Source: Clostridia bacterium
GTDB taxonomy: Bacteria > Bacillota > Clostridia > TANB77 > CAG-508
Assembly (NCBI GenBank): GCA_900759015.1
Contig: CAAEUE010000019.1
Location: 62,001 to 126,000, forward strand
Direction of reading: 5' to 3'
Length of the DNA stretch: 64,000 bases
Positions 25,698 to 34,394 of this stretch are shown one piece after another (position 1 is the stretch's first letter; each line of letters starts with the position of its first letter). The notes beneath the pieces are model-generated. The model ran no database searches. It saw only the letters and a program-made list of their open reading frames with translations, and was not told where the DNA came from. The position numbers and the translations under genes were made by a program.

Positions 25698-26390
25698 TTA
25701 AAAATCTATTTCAGATAACCATTCGTTTACATCATCTTGTGAATTTTCTACATTGTCATCCATTATTGATAATCCTTCTGTTACAGTTGCATTTGGCTCT
25801 TCATCCTCTATATCACTAGGTGTTCCAGAAAGTCCAGAGCCTCCACTTGTAGTAAATGGTGCTATTGTTTTTCCACTTAAGTCATATTCGTCTAAAAATG
25901 TATATAATGCCATTGGCATATCTCCCCACCAAATTGGGTATCCTAAAAATATAGTATCATATTCATCAATATTAGAGATTTGTGTTTTTAAAGCTGGTCT
26001 TGCATTTTCATTTTTTTCTTCTTGCGCTATATCTAATAAATCATTGTAATTATCAGTATATTCTTCTTCTGTTTCTAGTTTTACAATATCTCCTCCAACT
26101 GCTTCATGTATAAAGTTTGCAACAGTTTCTGTATTACCTGTATGAGAGAAATATACTACTAATATTTTTCCGCTTCCATTTCCTTCATTGTTTTGAACTA
26201 TCTCTGTATTTGTTTCATTATTCGTAGCTTGTGCTACTTCCTCTGTATTTGTTTGTCTTTCATTGTTTGTTTTGTTTTCTGCTATATTTGTATTTTCATT
26301 TCTTCCCGCTAAATTAATACCTATAATTATTCCTGCTATAACTATTACTAATATTAAAACTATTAACACTACTACTTTTTTGTTCATAAT
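25698..26390 (-). CDS. membrane-anchored flavodoxin
   Basis: About 230 residues. A transmembrane anchor (residues 5-26 from MNKKVVV) is followed by an Asn/Thr/Glu-rich linker to about 70, then a flavodoxin domain with the FMN phosphate loop VVYFSHTGNTETVANFI, the LGYPIWWGDMPMALYTFL segment (stacking aromatic) and FTTSGGSGLSG. The orientation places FMN outside the cell. GGAGG is 8 nt before the ATG at 26390; an earlier ATG at 26402 overlaps it. It is part of the TetR-controlled operon. Confidence 0.88.
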   Translation of the reverse strand: MMNKKVVVLIVLILVIVIAGIIIGINLAGRNENTNIAENKTNNERQTNTEEVAQATNNETNTEIVQNNEGNGSGKILVVYFSHTGNTETVANFIHEAVGGDIVKLETEEEYTDNYNDLLDIAQEEKNENARPALKTQISNIDEYDTIFLGYPIWWGDMPMALYTFLDEYDLSGKTIAPFTTSGGSGLSGTPSDIEDEEPNATVTEGLSIMDDNVENSQDDVNEWLSEIDF

Positions 26391-26410
26391 TTTATCCTCC
26401 ATATATTTAA

Positions 26411-26953
26411 TTATTTATCTAATCTTAAACAATTTCCTATAGTATCTCCTATTCTTAAATAAGTATATTTAGGAAATTCAAATAAAACTGGACTAAATTT
26501 AGTATAATCAATTTTTCCTTTTTCATCTAAATTTTCTTCTTGAACATAAGTATTTGATATAGACATTATAAAATTATCAAAAGTTTCAGTTTCGTAATTA
26601 TCTTCTACTTTACATTCCATAACTACTGGTGCATTATCTATTATTGGAGCACCTGCTTCACCTATGTGATATTCAAATACTTCTGATTTATCTACTTTGC
26701 TACCGCTTACACTTCCAACATAATCTGCTTTTTTTAGCATACTTTCATCAACTATATTAATTGATAATGTTTTTGTGTCTTTAATTCCTTTATTTGTGTA
26801 ATGTGTTTTAACTAAACTAACCATAACCTTGTCATGCCCTATAATTCCACTATGACCTGCTAAAAGCCAATTTACTTTTCCATCTACCATTGTTCCTATT
26901 ACTAATAATGGCATTGGATATAATGCTAATTTTGAACCAATATTTTTTTGCAT
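26411..26953 (-). CDS. flavin reductase family protein
   Basis: 180 residues with the split-barrel FMN-binding fold: YPMPLLVIGTMVDGKVNWLLAGHSGIIGHDKVMVSLVKTHYTN and, in the middle, MLKKADYVGSVSGSKVDKSEVFEY, both characteristic. Such proteins bind FMN and reduce flavin with NAD(P)H. No signal peptide, so it is cytosolic. It lies between the DUF4405 membrane protein (1 nt apart) and the anchored flavodoxin. A paralogue is at 57738-58304. Confidence 0.9.
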   Translation of the reverse strand: MQKNIGSKLALYPMPLLVIGTMVDGKVNWLLAGHSGIIGHDKVMVSLVKTHYTNKGIKDTKTLSINIVDESMLKKADYVGSVSGSKVDKSEVFEYHIGEAGAPIIDNAPVVMECKVEDNYETETFDNFIMSISNTYVQEENLDEKGKIDYTKFSPVLFEFPKYTYLRIGDTIGNCLRLDK

Positions 26954-26954
26954 T

Positions 26955-27626
26955 TTAATTTCCTCCCTCTTTTTTATTTTTAACTTTATTTATAAAATTA
27001 AATATCCAATAAACAATTAGAATGATAGCAATTAATAATACTATATATTTTAAATAAAACATTAATGGACTTTGCTCGTAATCAAAAAATTTAAAATGTA
27101 CTAATAAAAACATTTCTTCCCATAATCTTAAAGATATAAATGAATATATTCCTAAGCCAACTAATAGTATTAATATAAAGTAATATACATATTCAAATGT
27201 ACTATTTTTCATTTTTTTATTTAATTTATTCATAAAACCTGCTATGTGAAGTCCAACATGTATTCCCATTAGTACAAACCCCCATGCTGTTGAAATCATA
27301 TGTAAATTCCTTCCAAACATTGTAGTTGGTATATCTAAAAATGCAAATACATCAGCTGAAATCATTATTCCACTTACCATCATTCCAACCATTGCTAAAA
27401 ATAGTAATAAATTAAGAATGATGTGAAATGTTCTTCTAAAACTATGCTTGCCCTTAAATATAGATTTATACCATTTTATATTTAGGATATGATGCAGTAT
27501 AAATAGTATAAATGTAATTGTTCCTAATATTTCGTGTACAGCACTATCTGTTACATAATAACCCATTAGTATAATAAACAATATTGTCATTGCTATATCT
27601 ATTATCATTTTCACTTTATTTTTCAT
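26955..27626 (-). CDS. DUF4405 membrane protein, cytochrome b-like
   Basis: 223 residues with about six hydrophobic helices. Histidines sit at membrane positions suited to heme ligation: VHEILG, ILHHILNI, FHIILN, GRNLHMIS and GIHVGLHIAGF. DUF4405 proteins resemble small cytochrome b561/FDH-gamma subunits. Heme binding is inferred, not shown. In this operon it is the only obvious candidate to move electrons across the membrane, lying between the cytosolic flavin reductase and the external flavodoxins. Confidence 0.82.
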   Translation of the reverse strand: MKNKVKMIIDIAMTILFIILMGYYVTDSAVHEILGTITFILFILHHILNIKWYKSIFKGKHSFRRTFHIILNLLLFLAMVGMMVSGIMISADVFAFLDIPTTMFGRNLHMISTAWGFVLMGIHVGLHIAGFMNKLNKKMKNSTFEYVYYFILILLVGLGIYSFISLRLWEEMFLLVHFKFFDYEQSPLMFYLKYIVLLIAIILIVYWIFNFINKVKNKKEGGN

Positions 27627-27643
27627 TTTCTTTACCCCACATT

Positions 27644-29098
27644 TTAATTTGTAGCAACTCCATTAGAATTTAACCAAGTTGTAATATCATCTTCTAAACT
27701 AGTGCCTCCTGAATAATGTATGCTTAAACCTGTTCCTATTCTTGAATTTGGTGCAAGTTTAGAAATATCTGTTATGCTTTGGCCAAATCCTCCACCACCA
27801 TGGCTACAAAATGGAATTATTGTTTTTCCACTAAAGTCATATTCTTCTAAAAATGTTGCCACTGGCATTGGTATTGTCGCCCACCAATTAGGATACCCTA
27901 GTAATATAGTGTCATATTGCTCCATATTTTCTACATGGTTTGCAAGTTCTGGTCTTGCATCTGCATTCATATCTTTTTGTGCTTGGTCTAATACCTCGCT
28001 ATAATTTGATGAATAAGGTTCTGCTGGGTTTAATTCTATAATATCTGCTCCTGTTTGTTCTTGAATTATTTGTGCTGCATTTTCGGTATTTCCGCTCCAA
28101 GAAAAATATGCAATTAATATATTTCCGCCTGTTTGTGTTTGTAAATTTCTATTTGTATCACTAATCACTGATGTGTCAGAATTATTGTCCCCATTTCTTA
28201 CCACTCTAAAACCAATATTACTCATTTTTTGGTCTGGTGTTGTTGATGCACGGTATGCACATCTTAAATGTTTTGCATAATCATTCCAACCTCCACCTCT
28301 ATTTACTCTTAATGTTCCAGTTGTAGGTCCTGATGGATTGTCTGTATTTTCTAAATCATATGCCCCATAATAGTCAAAACACCATTCTGCTACATTTCCA
28401 TGGATATTATATAAGCCCCATTTGTTTGGAGAAAAGCTATCAACTTCAACTGTTGTTTGTCGATATTGTCCTGGCTCTGTCTCAAGATTTTCTTGTGTAA
28501 AATAATTTTCTTCTATTCCATATGGATAATGTCCATAGTAATTTGCTTCTTCATCACTTATTGAGTTTTCAGTATTAAAAGGCGATGTTGTTCCTGCTCT
28601 TGCTGCATATTCCCATTCAGCTTCTGTTGGCAATCTATATCCATTTGCACTTCTATCCCAACTTACGTTTTCACCATCAATTGTATAAACAGATGTTAAT
28701 CCCTCTTTTTCGCTTAATTTATTACAATATTCAATTGCTTCATACCATGTAACATTTTCTACAGGTAAATTTTCTCCTTCAAAATTACTTGGATTTTCTC
28801 CCATTACTTCTTCATATTCTTTTTGTGTTACTTCATATCTTCCAATATAGAAATCGCTTACTGTAACTTCATGCTGTACCTCATCTGTTTCCCTCTGCAT
28901 TTCTGTTTCAGGACTTCCCATCAGATAAGTTCCTCCATTAATTAAGATTAGATCATTTGTTAGTTCTGCATTATTTGTACTTCCTAGATTATTTGTTTCG
29001 TTTCCATTTTCATCTTGCTTATTCATTACATAAATTAGTCCCGATATAACTCCTACAATGATAATTGCAATTATGAGTGCAACAACCTTTTTATTCAT
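27644..29098 (-). CDS. membrane-anchored FGE-sulfatase/flavodoxin fusion
   Basis: 484 residues. A membrane anchor (about 4-24) is followed by an FGE/SUMF1-type domain from about 50 to 310 (INGGTYLMGSPETEMQRETDE, YEVTQKEYEEVMG, YRLPTEAEWEYAARAG, GNVAEWCFDYYG, RVNRGGGWNDYAKHLRCAYR, IGFRVVRNG), and then a flavodoxin domain (about 330-480: ILIAYFSWSGNTENAAQII, LGYPNWWATIPMPVATFLEEY). FGE folds generate formylglycine or act in ergothioneine-type reactions; many, like this one, have no assigned chemistry. The fusion and its outside location are unusual. GGAGG precedes the ATG. Confidence 0.88.
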   Translation of the reverse strand: MNKKVVALIIAIIIVGVISGLIYVMNKQDENGNETNNLGSTNNAELTNDLILINGGTYLMGSPETEMQRETDEVQHEVTVSDFYIGRYEVTQKEYEEVMGENPSNFEGENLPVENVTWYEAIEYCNKLSEKEGLTSVYTIDGENVSWDRSANGYRLPTEAEWEYAARAGTTSPFNTENSISDEEANYYGHYPYGIEENYFTQENLETEPGQYRQTTVEVDSFSPNKWGLYNIHGNVAEWCFDYYGAYDLENTDNPSGPTTGTLRVNRGGGWNDYAKHLRCAYRASTTPDQKMSNIGFRVVRNGDNNSDTSVISDTNRNLQTQTGGNILIAYFSWSGNTENAAQIIQEQTGADIIELNPAEPYSSNYSEVLDQAQKDMNADARPELANHVENMEQYDTILLGYPNWWATIPMPVATFLEEYDFSGKTIIPFCSHGGGGFGQSITDISKLAPNSRIGTGLSIHYSGGTSLEDDITTWLNSNGVATN

Positions 29099-29115
29099 AG
29101 TATTCCTCCAAAATT

Positions 29116-29649
29116 TTATTTAATCTTTTTACCTAATTCATATGCTTCGTTATAAAAATGTGTTGGCATCATTCCTACAGTTCCACAACCTTTTCCTATA
29201 ATCATACCTTCATCTTTATAGTTCATGTAACTAACTAATTTTTTATAATGTACTATTAATGGCTCCACTGTAGAATCATCTGTATTCCAACAAGTCATAA
29301 TAAATGCTGTTCTTAATCTTTTACGACTTATTCTTCCAGTCCTAGAATAAAATCTATCTATTGCAGCTTTTAGTGGAGCTGTCATTGCAAAATAATAAAC
29401 TGGTGTTGCTAAAACTAACATGTCTGCATCTTCTACTGCATCTAATATTTGCACCATATCATCTTTAAATACACAATCTCCATCCATACCACAATGATTG
29501 CAACCAATACATGGACGTATATTTAAATGTGCAGTATCAAATCTTATTATCTCATTATTATTTTCTTCAGCACCTTTTATAAATTCATCAACTAATGTGT
29601 TTGATGTACCATGCAAATTATAACTTCCTGTTAATATAACGATTTTCAT
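29116..29649 (-). CDS. NADPH-dependent FMN reductase/iron-sulfur flavoprotein
   Basis: 177 residues: VILTGSYNLHGTSNTLVDEFIKG (FMN loop), then CIGCNHCGMDGDCVFKDDM at about 48-66, a compact cysteine cluster as in iron-sulfur flavoproteins, and VLATPVYYFAMTAPLKAAIDRFYSR. No signal peptide, so cytosolic. GGAGGT precedes the ATG. In the operon it follows the TetR gene by 31 nt. Confidence 0.88.
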   Translation of the reverse strand: MKIVILTGSYNLHGTSNTLVDEFIKGAEENNNEIIRFDTAHLNIRPCIGCNHCGMDGDCVFKDDMVQILDAVEDADMLVLATPVYYFAMTAPLKAAIDRFYSRTGRISRKRLRTAFIMTCWNTDDSTVEPLIVHYKKLVSYMNYKDEGMIIGKGCGTVGMMPTHFYNEAYELGKKIK

Positions 29650-29680
29650 AATTATTACCTCCGTTTTAATTAAGCTACTA

Positions 29681-30292
29681 TTATTTTAAAAACTGTAAAA
29701 TTCCTTTATAAGTAATTTCATATATAGTTAAATATTTAAAAGGAACGTCTGCATCTGACATTGCTTGTTTTTGTTTTTCTGTTACTTCTGCATAAGGATA
29801 AATTCCATACATAAATGGGAAAAATAAAAATATAAATTCGTCTTTTTTATCTTCACTCATTGTGTTAAAAAATTTATCTATACATTTTCTAACCATTTTC
29901 ATAGAATTCCCATAAGCCTTTTTAAATTCTGTTAATTCTTCCATTCTACTATTTTCTTCCATATCGTACATATTCATAGAAAGTAATTTAAGTAAATTTT
30001 TTCTTTTTGAAATTGTAGTAGCTAGTTTGTCTGCAAATTCCTCTTTAGTCATAGTAAAATTTTGCTCATACATTTTACTTAAATCATCTATCCATATTTC
30101 ATATTCTCTAGTGAAAAGCGCTAGGAATATTTCTTCTTTTGTTTGAAAATAATTATATATTGATGTACGCGAAAAACTTGTTTCTTCACCAATACTTTTT
30201 ATTGTGATATCTTTAAAGTTATTATCTTTATATAGTTTCTCGCAACTATTTATAATTTCTTCTTTTCTTGCATCAATTATTTTCTTTATCAT
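29681..30292 (-). CDS. TetR/AcrR family repressor of the redox operon
   Basis: 203 residues. The N-terminal helix-turn-helix is standard: ARKEEIINSCEKLYKDNNFKDITIKSIGEETSFSRTSIYNYFQTKEEIFLALF at about 8-60. The C-terminal ligand domain is not recognised. It is the second gene of the operon it probably controls: two identical-type 13-bp palindromes flank the promoter ahead of the first gene. Confidence 0.9.
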   Translation of the reverse strand: MIKKIIDARKEEIINSCEKLYKDNNFKDITIKSIGEETSFSRTSIYNYFQTKEEIFLALFTREYEIWIDDLSKMYEQNFTMTKEEFADKLATTISKRKNLLKLLSMNMYDMEENSRMEELTEFKKAYGNSMKMVRKCIDKFFNTMSEDKKDEFIFLFFPFMYGIYPYAEVTEKQKQAMSDADVPFKYLTIYEITYKGILQFLK

Positions 30293-30305
30293 TTTTTCGC
30301 CTTCC

Positions 30306-31232
30306 TTATTTCATCTCTTTTTCCCAATATCTTATTGTAGAAACATTTAGCTTATCTGCTGTTTCTTCAAGATATTTTATCTCATCGTCACTTAAAACAA
30401 TTTGACTTGCCTCTTTTGCATCTAATACATGGCCTGTCTTTGTTACTCCTATAATTGGTAGTGTTCCTTTATTAATAGCCCATGCTGTAGCAATAACTGG
30501 TATTTTTGTGTTATGAGTTTGTGCTACTTCATTTAATACTTTGTTTAACTCTTCCAATTTTTCTAATTTATCATTATAACTTTTTGCTCTGTCTGACCCT
30601 TCTGGAAATGGATGATTTTTATCAAAATTTCCTGTTAAAGCTCCTTGCTCTAGAACCATATATGAGAAAAACGTAATGTCGTTTTCTTTACAATACTCTA
30701 ATATTCCAGATGTTTCACTTGATCTATTTAATAAACTATAATGATTTTGTACTGCAGAAATTTTAATCCCATCTTTGTTTAAAATTTCTTGTGCTCTTTT
30801 TAATTCTTGTAAGTTATGATTTGATACACCCACATTTTTAATTAATCCTTGTTTATATAATGGTGCAATCATAGGAGTATATTTTTCTACATCCATTGGA
30901 TTATGAATCCAATAAATATCTATATAATCTGTGTGTAATAAATTCATACTAGTATTTAACATATTTTTCATAGCATCCTGTGTTCCATCTTCACATTGAG
31001 GAGTAAATTTATCAGAAATTATTAATTGATTTCTATCATAATTTTTTGTAAATTCTCCTAAAACTTTTTCACTTTGGCCCATTCCATATGCATATGCTGT
31101 GTCCCATAAATTTAATCCATTTTTCATACCTTCTTCAAATACGTCTTTTAATTCATTTGCAGTATAATTAACTCCAAATGTTCCGTCATTTCCCCATGCC
31201 CAAGCTCCTAGGGCAATTTTTGGTAAATTCAT
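30306..31232 (-). CDS. aldo/keto reductase
   Basis: 308 residues, an NAD(P)H-dependent carbonyl reductase of the TIM-barrel AKR superfamily. LPKIALGAWAWGNDGTFG starts the barrel, LWDTAYAYGMGQSEKVLGEF holds the catalytic Asp and Tyr, ISDKF the Lys, YIDIYWIHNP the His, and PVIATAWAINKGTLPIIGVTK the cofactor loop. The frame opens with a GTG at 31244, but AAAGGTGG favours the ATG at 31232. It is the first gene of the TetR-controlled operon. Confidence 0.92.
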   Translation of the reverse strand: MNLPKIALGAWAWGNDGTFGVNYTANELKDVFEEGMKNGLNLWDTAYAYGMGQSEKVLGEFTKNYDRNQLIISDKFTPQCEDGTQDAMKNMLNTSMNLLHTDYIDIYWIHNPMDVEKYTPMIAPLYKQGLIKNVGVSNHNLQELKRAQEILNKDGIKISAVQNHYSLLNRSSETSGILEYCKENDITFFSYMVLEQGALTGNFDKNHPFPEGSDRAKSYNDKLEKLEELNKVLNEVAQTHNTKIPVIATAWAINKGTLPIIGVTKTGHVLDAKEASQIVLSDDEIKYLEETADKLNVSTIRYWEKEMK

Positions 31233-31255
31233 AATCTTAGCCACCTTTCTTTTTC

Positions 31256-31268
31256 TGACATCGTGTCA
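31256..31268. promoter_or_regulatory. TetR operator O1, downstream of the promoter
   Basis: TGACATCGTGTCA, a 13-bp palindrome (arms TGACA / TGTCA), 24 nt before the aldo/keto reductase ATG. It matches O2 in 12 of 13 bases. Confidence 0.75.
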
Positions 31269-31279
31269 ATTTGCAATTA

Positions 31280-31309
31280 ATATATATCATTTTGCTGACA
31301 CCGTGTCAA
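31280..31309 (-). promoter_or_regulatory. promoter of the redox operon with TetR operator O2 over the -35
   Basis: On the minus strand -35 TTGACA and -10 TATATA are 17 nt apart. The -35 is embedded in the palindrome TGACACCGTGTCA (31296-31308). A repressor on O2 and O1 would cover both sides of the promoter. Confidence 0.75.
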
Positions 31310-31388
31310 CAGTTTTTTTAAAATTTTTTCCTTTTTCTTTCAGAATTTGCCATAACTGTTATGGCTGTAGTAAAATAAGTTTTATAGC

Positions 31389-31422
31389 AAAAAAATAGAG
31401 ATTATTTCTAACCTCTATTTTT
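31389..31422 (-). terminator. terminator of the rarA/HAD/comB-like group
   Basis: AAAATAGAG pairs with CTCTATTTT across a loop of about 14 nt and is followed by TTTTTTT on the minus strand, 50 nt past the stop of the 2-phosphosulfolactate phosphatase-like gene. Confidence 0.75.
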
Positions 31423-31472
31423 ACTATCGAATATTCCATACAATAACCAGTTATTTTCATATTGTATCTTTA

Positions 31473-32171
31473 CTAGTTAGTTTCTTCTATTTTTCTAACA
31501 TAATTTAATCCTTCATTATCTTTTTCAACTTTTAAAGCAAAATTAAACTTGTTTAATTCTGTAGACAAATAAAAATCTCTTTCTGGAAAAATATTTTGTA
31601 ATTTTGGATCAAAAAATCTTTTACCTGCAATATTTTTTAATTCGTCAATTTCTTTATCAAAATCAGGATTTTTCCCTTCTAATAAACTTTTTATATACTT
31701 TGCACATAAAGTGTCTTCTTCTGCTTCTGATAGGCCGCCATTGCCCATACAAACCAATGAAACATCTTCTGGATTTTGCATTTTTATATACTCAGCTATA
31801 GCTTTTGCATTTACTAGACTTCCTGTTAAAATCTCTTTGGCATTTTGTGCATTTGCTATCCCTTGCGTACCTGAACTTGTAGTATGTACAACTGTTTTCC
31901 CAGAAAAATCTATATTTTCTATTTGTGTTGGTGAATTTCCATAATCAAAACCTTCAAGCATTATTCCTCGTCTTTCACCAATTAATATACAATCCTTATG
32001 TTTTTCTTTATAATCATATGCAATTTGTTTGTCTCCAACTGGAATTAATTTTTGTACACCGTTATTTACCAGATAAGCTTCAACAGTAAATGCTCTAAAC
32101 ACATCTATAATTACAGCTGTTCCTGTTGCCTGTTTTGCACCTTCAATTAACTGTAAGATTTTAATATTCAT
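31473..32171 (-). CDS. 2-phosphosulfolactate phosphatase family protein (ComB-like)
   Basis: 232 residues. The family pattern is VIIDVFRAFTVEAYLVNNG near the N-terminus, LIGERRGIMLEGFDYGNSPTQI, VVHTTSSGTQGIANA and CMGNGGLSEAEEDTLCAKYI. ComB makes sulfolactate in coenzyme M and sulfolactate pathways; no other gene of that pathway is here, so the real substrate in this anaerobe is uncertain. It lies 17 nt after the HAD gene. Confidence 0.87.
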   Translation of the reverse strand: MNIKILQLIEGAKQATGTAVIIDVFRAFTVEAYLVNNGVQKLIPVGDKQIAYDYKEKHKDCILIGERRGIMLEGFDYGNSPTQIENIDFSGKTVVHTTSSGTQGIANAQNAKEILTGSLVNAKAIAEYIKMQNPEDVSLVCMGNGGLSEAEEDTLCAKYIKSLLEGKNPDFDKEIDELKNIAGKRFFDPKLQNIFPERDFYLSTELNKFNFALKVEKDNEGLNYVRKIEETN

Positions 32172-32188
32172 AAGCTATCACTCTTTTC

Positions 32189-32683
32189 CTAAATTAATAT
32201 AGAAGTAACATGAACAGGTAATACATTTTCTTTATTTAAATTTTGTACCCCTTTTAATACCTCTATATCATCATCTATCAGAATTATTATCTTATCATCG
32301 CCATTATTTTTATTTATATATTCAGCTTTTACAAGATTTCTGTCTTCTCTTGCATAATCACCTGCTTCTTCAGAAAAGATGACTCTGTCTTCTTTCTTTA
32401 TATATGGCATTTGAATATTAAGCCATTCATTTTTTTCATTTCGCATCTGATTCGTTTTAGAACAACTTAATATTTTAAATTTTATTAGTGGAAATTTGTT
32501 TTTTATCTCTTCTAGTTTATTAACTACTGGTATTATTGGTCTTTTATTTAAATACACACCTTTTTTGGTATAGCTTCCTTCTTTATCAAATAAAAGTTCT
32601 ACAATAGTACCATCCATATCTATATAAATTTCAATATTTTTATTAGTCTTGTAGATATTAGATATTTTATCTATAAAATTCAT
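32189..32683 (-). CDS. HAD-like phosphatase domain protein
   Basis: 164 residues. IEIYIDMDGTIVELLFD at about 18-34 is HAD motif I (DxDGT). KILSCSKTN serves as motif II, and IIILIDDDIEVLKGVQ as motif IV. The compact size resembles 5'-nucleotidase/NagD-like small HADs. Substrate unknown. It lies between rarA (14 nt) and the ComB-like gene in one transcript. Confidence 0.78.
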   Translation of the reverse strand: MNFIDKISNIYKTNKNIEIYIDMDGTIVELLFDKEGSYTKKGVYLNKRPIIPVVNKLEEIKNKFPLIKFKILSCSKTNQMRNEKNEWLNIQMPYIKKEDRVIFSEEAGDYAREDRNLVKAEYINKNNGDDKIIILIDDDIEVLKGVQNLNKENVLPVHVTSILI

Positions 32684-32696
32684 TTTTACCCCATTT

Positions 32697-34019
32697 CTAT
32701 TTCAAATTATTTTTTAAATAATCTAAGAATTCTTGTATTTTCTTTTCATTTCCTGTTCCAGATAATTTAAAGTAATGTCTATCTTTTAATTCTTCTGGCA
32801 TACAGTTCTGACCTGAATAATGATTTGGAAATACATGTATATCATCTAACCCTATTCCTCTACCAAGTTTATAAGCATTTTTATAACTTGAATCTTGTAA
32901 AAATGGTGGAATAGGAATATTTCCTGTTCTCTCTACATCTTTCATGGCAGACAAAATTCCAAAAACAGTATCAGATTTTGGAGAGCAACAAACATATAAA
33001 GCTGCATGAGCTAATATTTTTGCAGCTTCCGGCATTCCTACTCTTTCAACAGCAATCATAGCTGTTGTTGCAACTTCTAAAGCTTCAGAATTCGCAAGTC
33101 CCACATCTTCTGAGGCACATATGCAAATTCTTCTTGCAATATATTTTATGTCTTCTCCAGCTACTAGCATTCTAGCTAAATAATATAAGGTAGCATCTGG
33201 CTCAGTATGTTTCATTGATTCTATAAATGCTGAAATTGCATCATAATGATTATCTCCATTTACATCATATCTTATAGCCTTTTTCTGTATGCATTCTTCT
33301 GCAACTTCAAGAGTAATATGTAAGCTTCCATCACTTTCTGGCGTTGTCGTAAGATATGCTAATTCCAATGCATTTAAAACACTTCTGGCATCTCCATTTG
33401 CCATATCTGCTAAAAATTCTTTTGCATCATTATCAATGACTATATCTATATCTCCTAAGCCTCTTTCTTTATCTTTTAGTGCTCTATCCATTATATGTAT
33501 CAAATCATCTTTCTCTAGTGGCTTTAATTCAAATATTCTACACCTTGAAAGTAACGCATTATTTACTTCAAAATATGGATTTTCTGTAGTTGCACCAATT
33601 AAAGTAACAACACCATCTTCAACAAATGGAAGCAAATAGTCTTGTTGATTTTTATTAAATCTATGTATCTCGTCTATAAATAATATTGTTTTCTTTTTAT
33701 ATGCACCATAATTAAATTTTGCATCATCAATAATTTTTTCTACATCTTTAATTCCTGCATTTGTAGCATTTAATTTGCTAAAATATGAATTTGTTGTATT
33801 AGCGATTACTTTTGCAATAGTTGTTTTTCCTATACCTGGTGGTCCATATAATATTATAGAACCTAACCTATCTGCTTTTATTGCTCGATAAAGCAATTTA
33901 TCTTTTCCAATTATATGCTGTTGACCTACTATTTCATCTAAGCTTAATGGTCTCATTCTACTTGCAAGAGGCGCTTGTTTTTCATCATTACTATCTTCAA
34001 ATAAATTAAAGTTTTTCAT
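32697..34019 (-). CDS. rarA: replication-associated recombination protein A (RarA/MgsA)
   Basis: RarA is a clamp-loader-like AAA+ ATPase acting at stalled forks. The 440 residues begin with PLASRMRPLSLDEIVGQQHIIG, then Walker A LYGPPGIGKTTIAKVIA at about 57, Walker B TILFIDEIHRFNKNQQDYLLPFVE, sensor 1 LIGATTENPYFEVNNALLSRC, and the C-terminal tetramer domain with KQYLP-type ending replaced by PEELKDRHYFKLSG. Length is normal. Confidence 0.95.
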   Translation of the reverse strand: MKNFNLFEDSNDEKQAPLASRMRPLSLDEIVGQQHIIGKDKLLYRAIKADRLGSIILYGPPGIGKTTIAKVIANTTNSYFSKLNATNAGIKDVEKIIDDAKFNYGAYKKKTILFIDEIHRFNKNQQDYLLPFVEDGVVTLIGATTENPYFEVNNALLSRCRIFELKPLEKDDLIHIMDRALKDKERGLGDIDIVIDNDAKEFLADMANGDARSVLNALELAYLTTTPESDGSLHITLEVAEECIQKKAIRYDVNGDNHYDAISAFIESMKHTEPDATLYYLARMLVAGEDIKYIARRICICASEDVGLANSEALEVATTAMIAVERVGMPEAAKILAHAALYVCCSPKSDTVFGILSAMKDVERTGNIPIPPFLQDSSYKNAYKLGRGIGLDDIHVFPNHYSGQNCMPEELKDRHYFKLSGTGNEKKIQEFLDYLKNNLK

Positions 34020-34038
34020 TATTCTCCTTCTTTTCTTA

Positions 34039-34344
34039 CTATTTAATTAAATCCGTATAATATAAAACTTCTTTATTTAATGATTTAGCAAATTCTATCT
34101 CGCTTTTTGTACTATTTCCTATATAGCCATTTACATTTACAACTAAGATAGCATCGGATAGTTTAATTTTTTCTTTATGCATTTTATCAATCATTAATGC
34201 TTCTTCTTTTGTATATGCTTCTTTATTAGGCTTTGTTAATTCAATTGGAGTTAACATGCAATTTCCCTTTAAAGCCATTTTTTCTGTAATCTCATTCATT
34301 TCTTTTTTAAATTTATAACTTCCACATACAGTTATTACTTTCAT
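34039..34344 (-). CDS. DUF4406/nucleoside 2-deoxyribosyltransferase-like protein
   Basis: 101 residues, MKVITVCGSYKFKKEMNEITEKM, with ILVVNVNGYIGNSTKSEIEFAKSLNKEVLYY at the C-terminus, the pattern of small proteins with a nucleoside deoxyribosyltransferase-type Rossmann fold. The frame is open upstream to 34422, but that extension is translated repeat copy C; GGAGGAAAT before the ATG at 34344 fixes the start. It ends 19 nt before rarA. Confidence 0.78.
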   Translation of the reverse strand: MKVITVCGSYKFKKEMNEITEKMALKGNCMLTPIELTKPNKEAYTKEEALMIDKMHKEKIKLSDAILVVNVNGYIGNSTKSEIEFAKSLNKEVLYYTDLIK

Positions 34345-34356
34345 ATTTCCTCCTTC

Positions 34357-34387
34357 GGGATTTGGGGACGGTCCTTTTTTCCCTATT
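34357..34387. repeat. short-form palindromic repeat, copy C
   Basis: GGGATTTGGGGACGGTCC followed by TTTTTTCCCTATT, same orientation as the left half of copies A and E. It lies 7 nt after the methyltransferase stop and just before the next Shine-Dalgarno. Confidence 0.75.
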
Positions 34388-34394
34388 ATATTTA

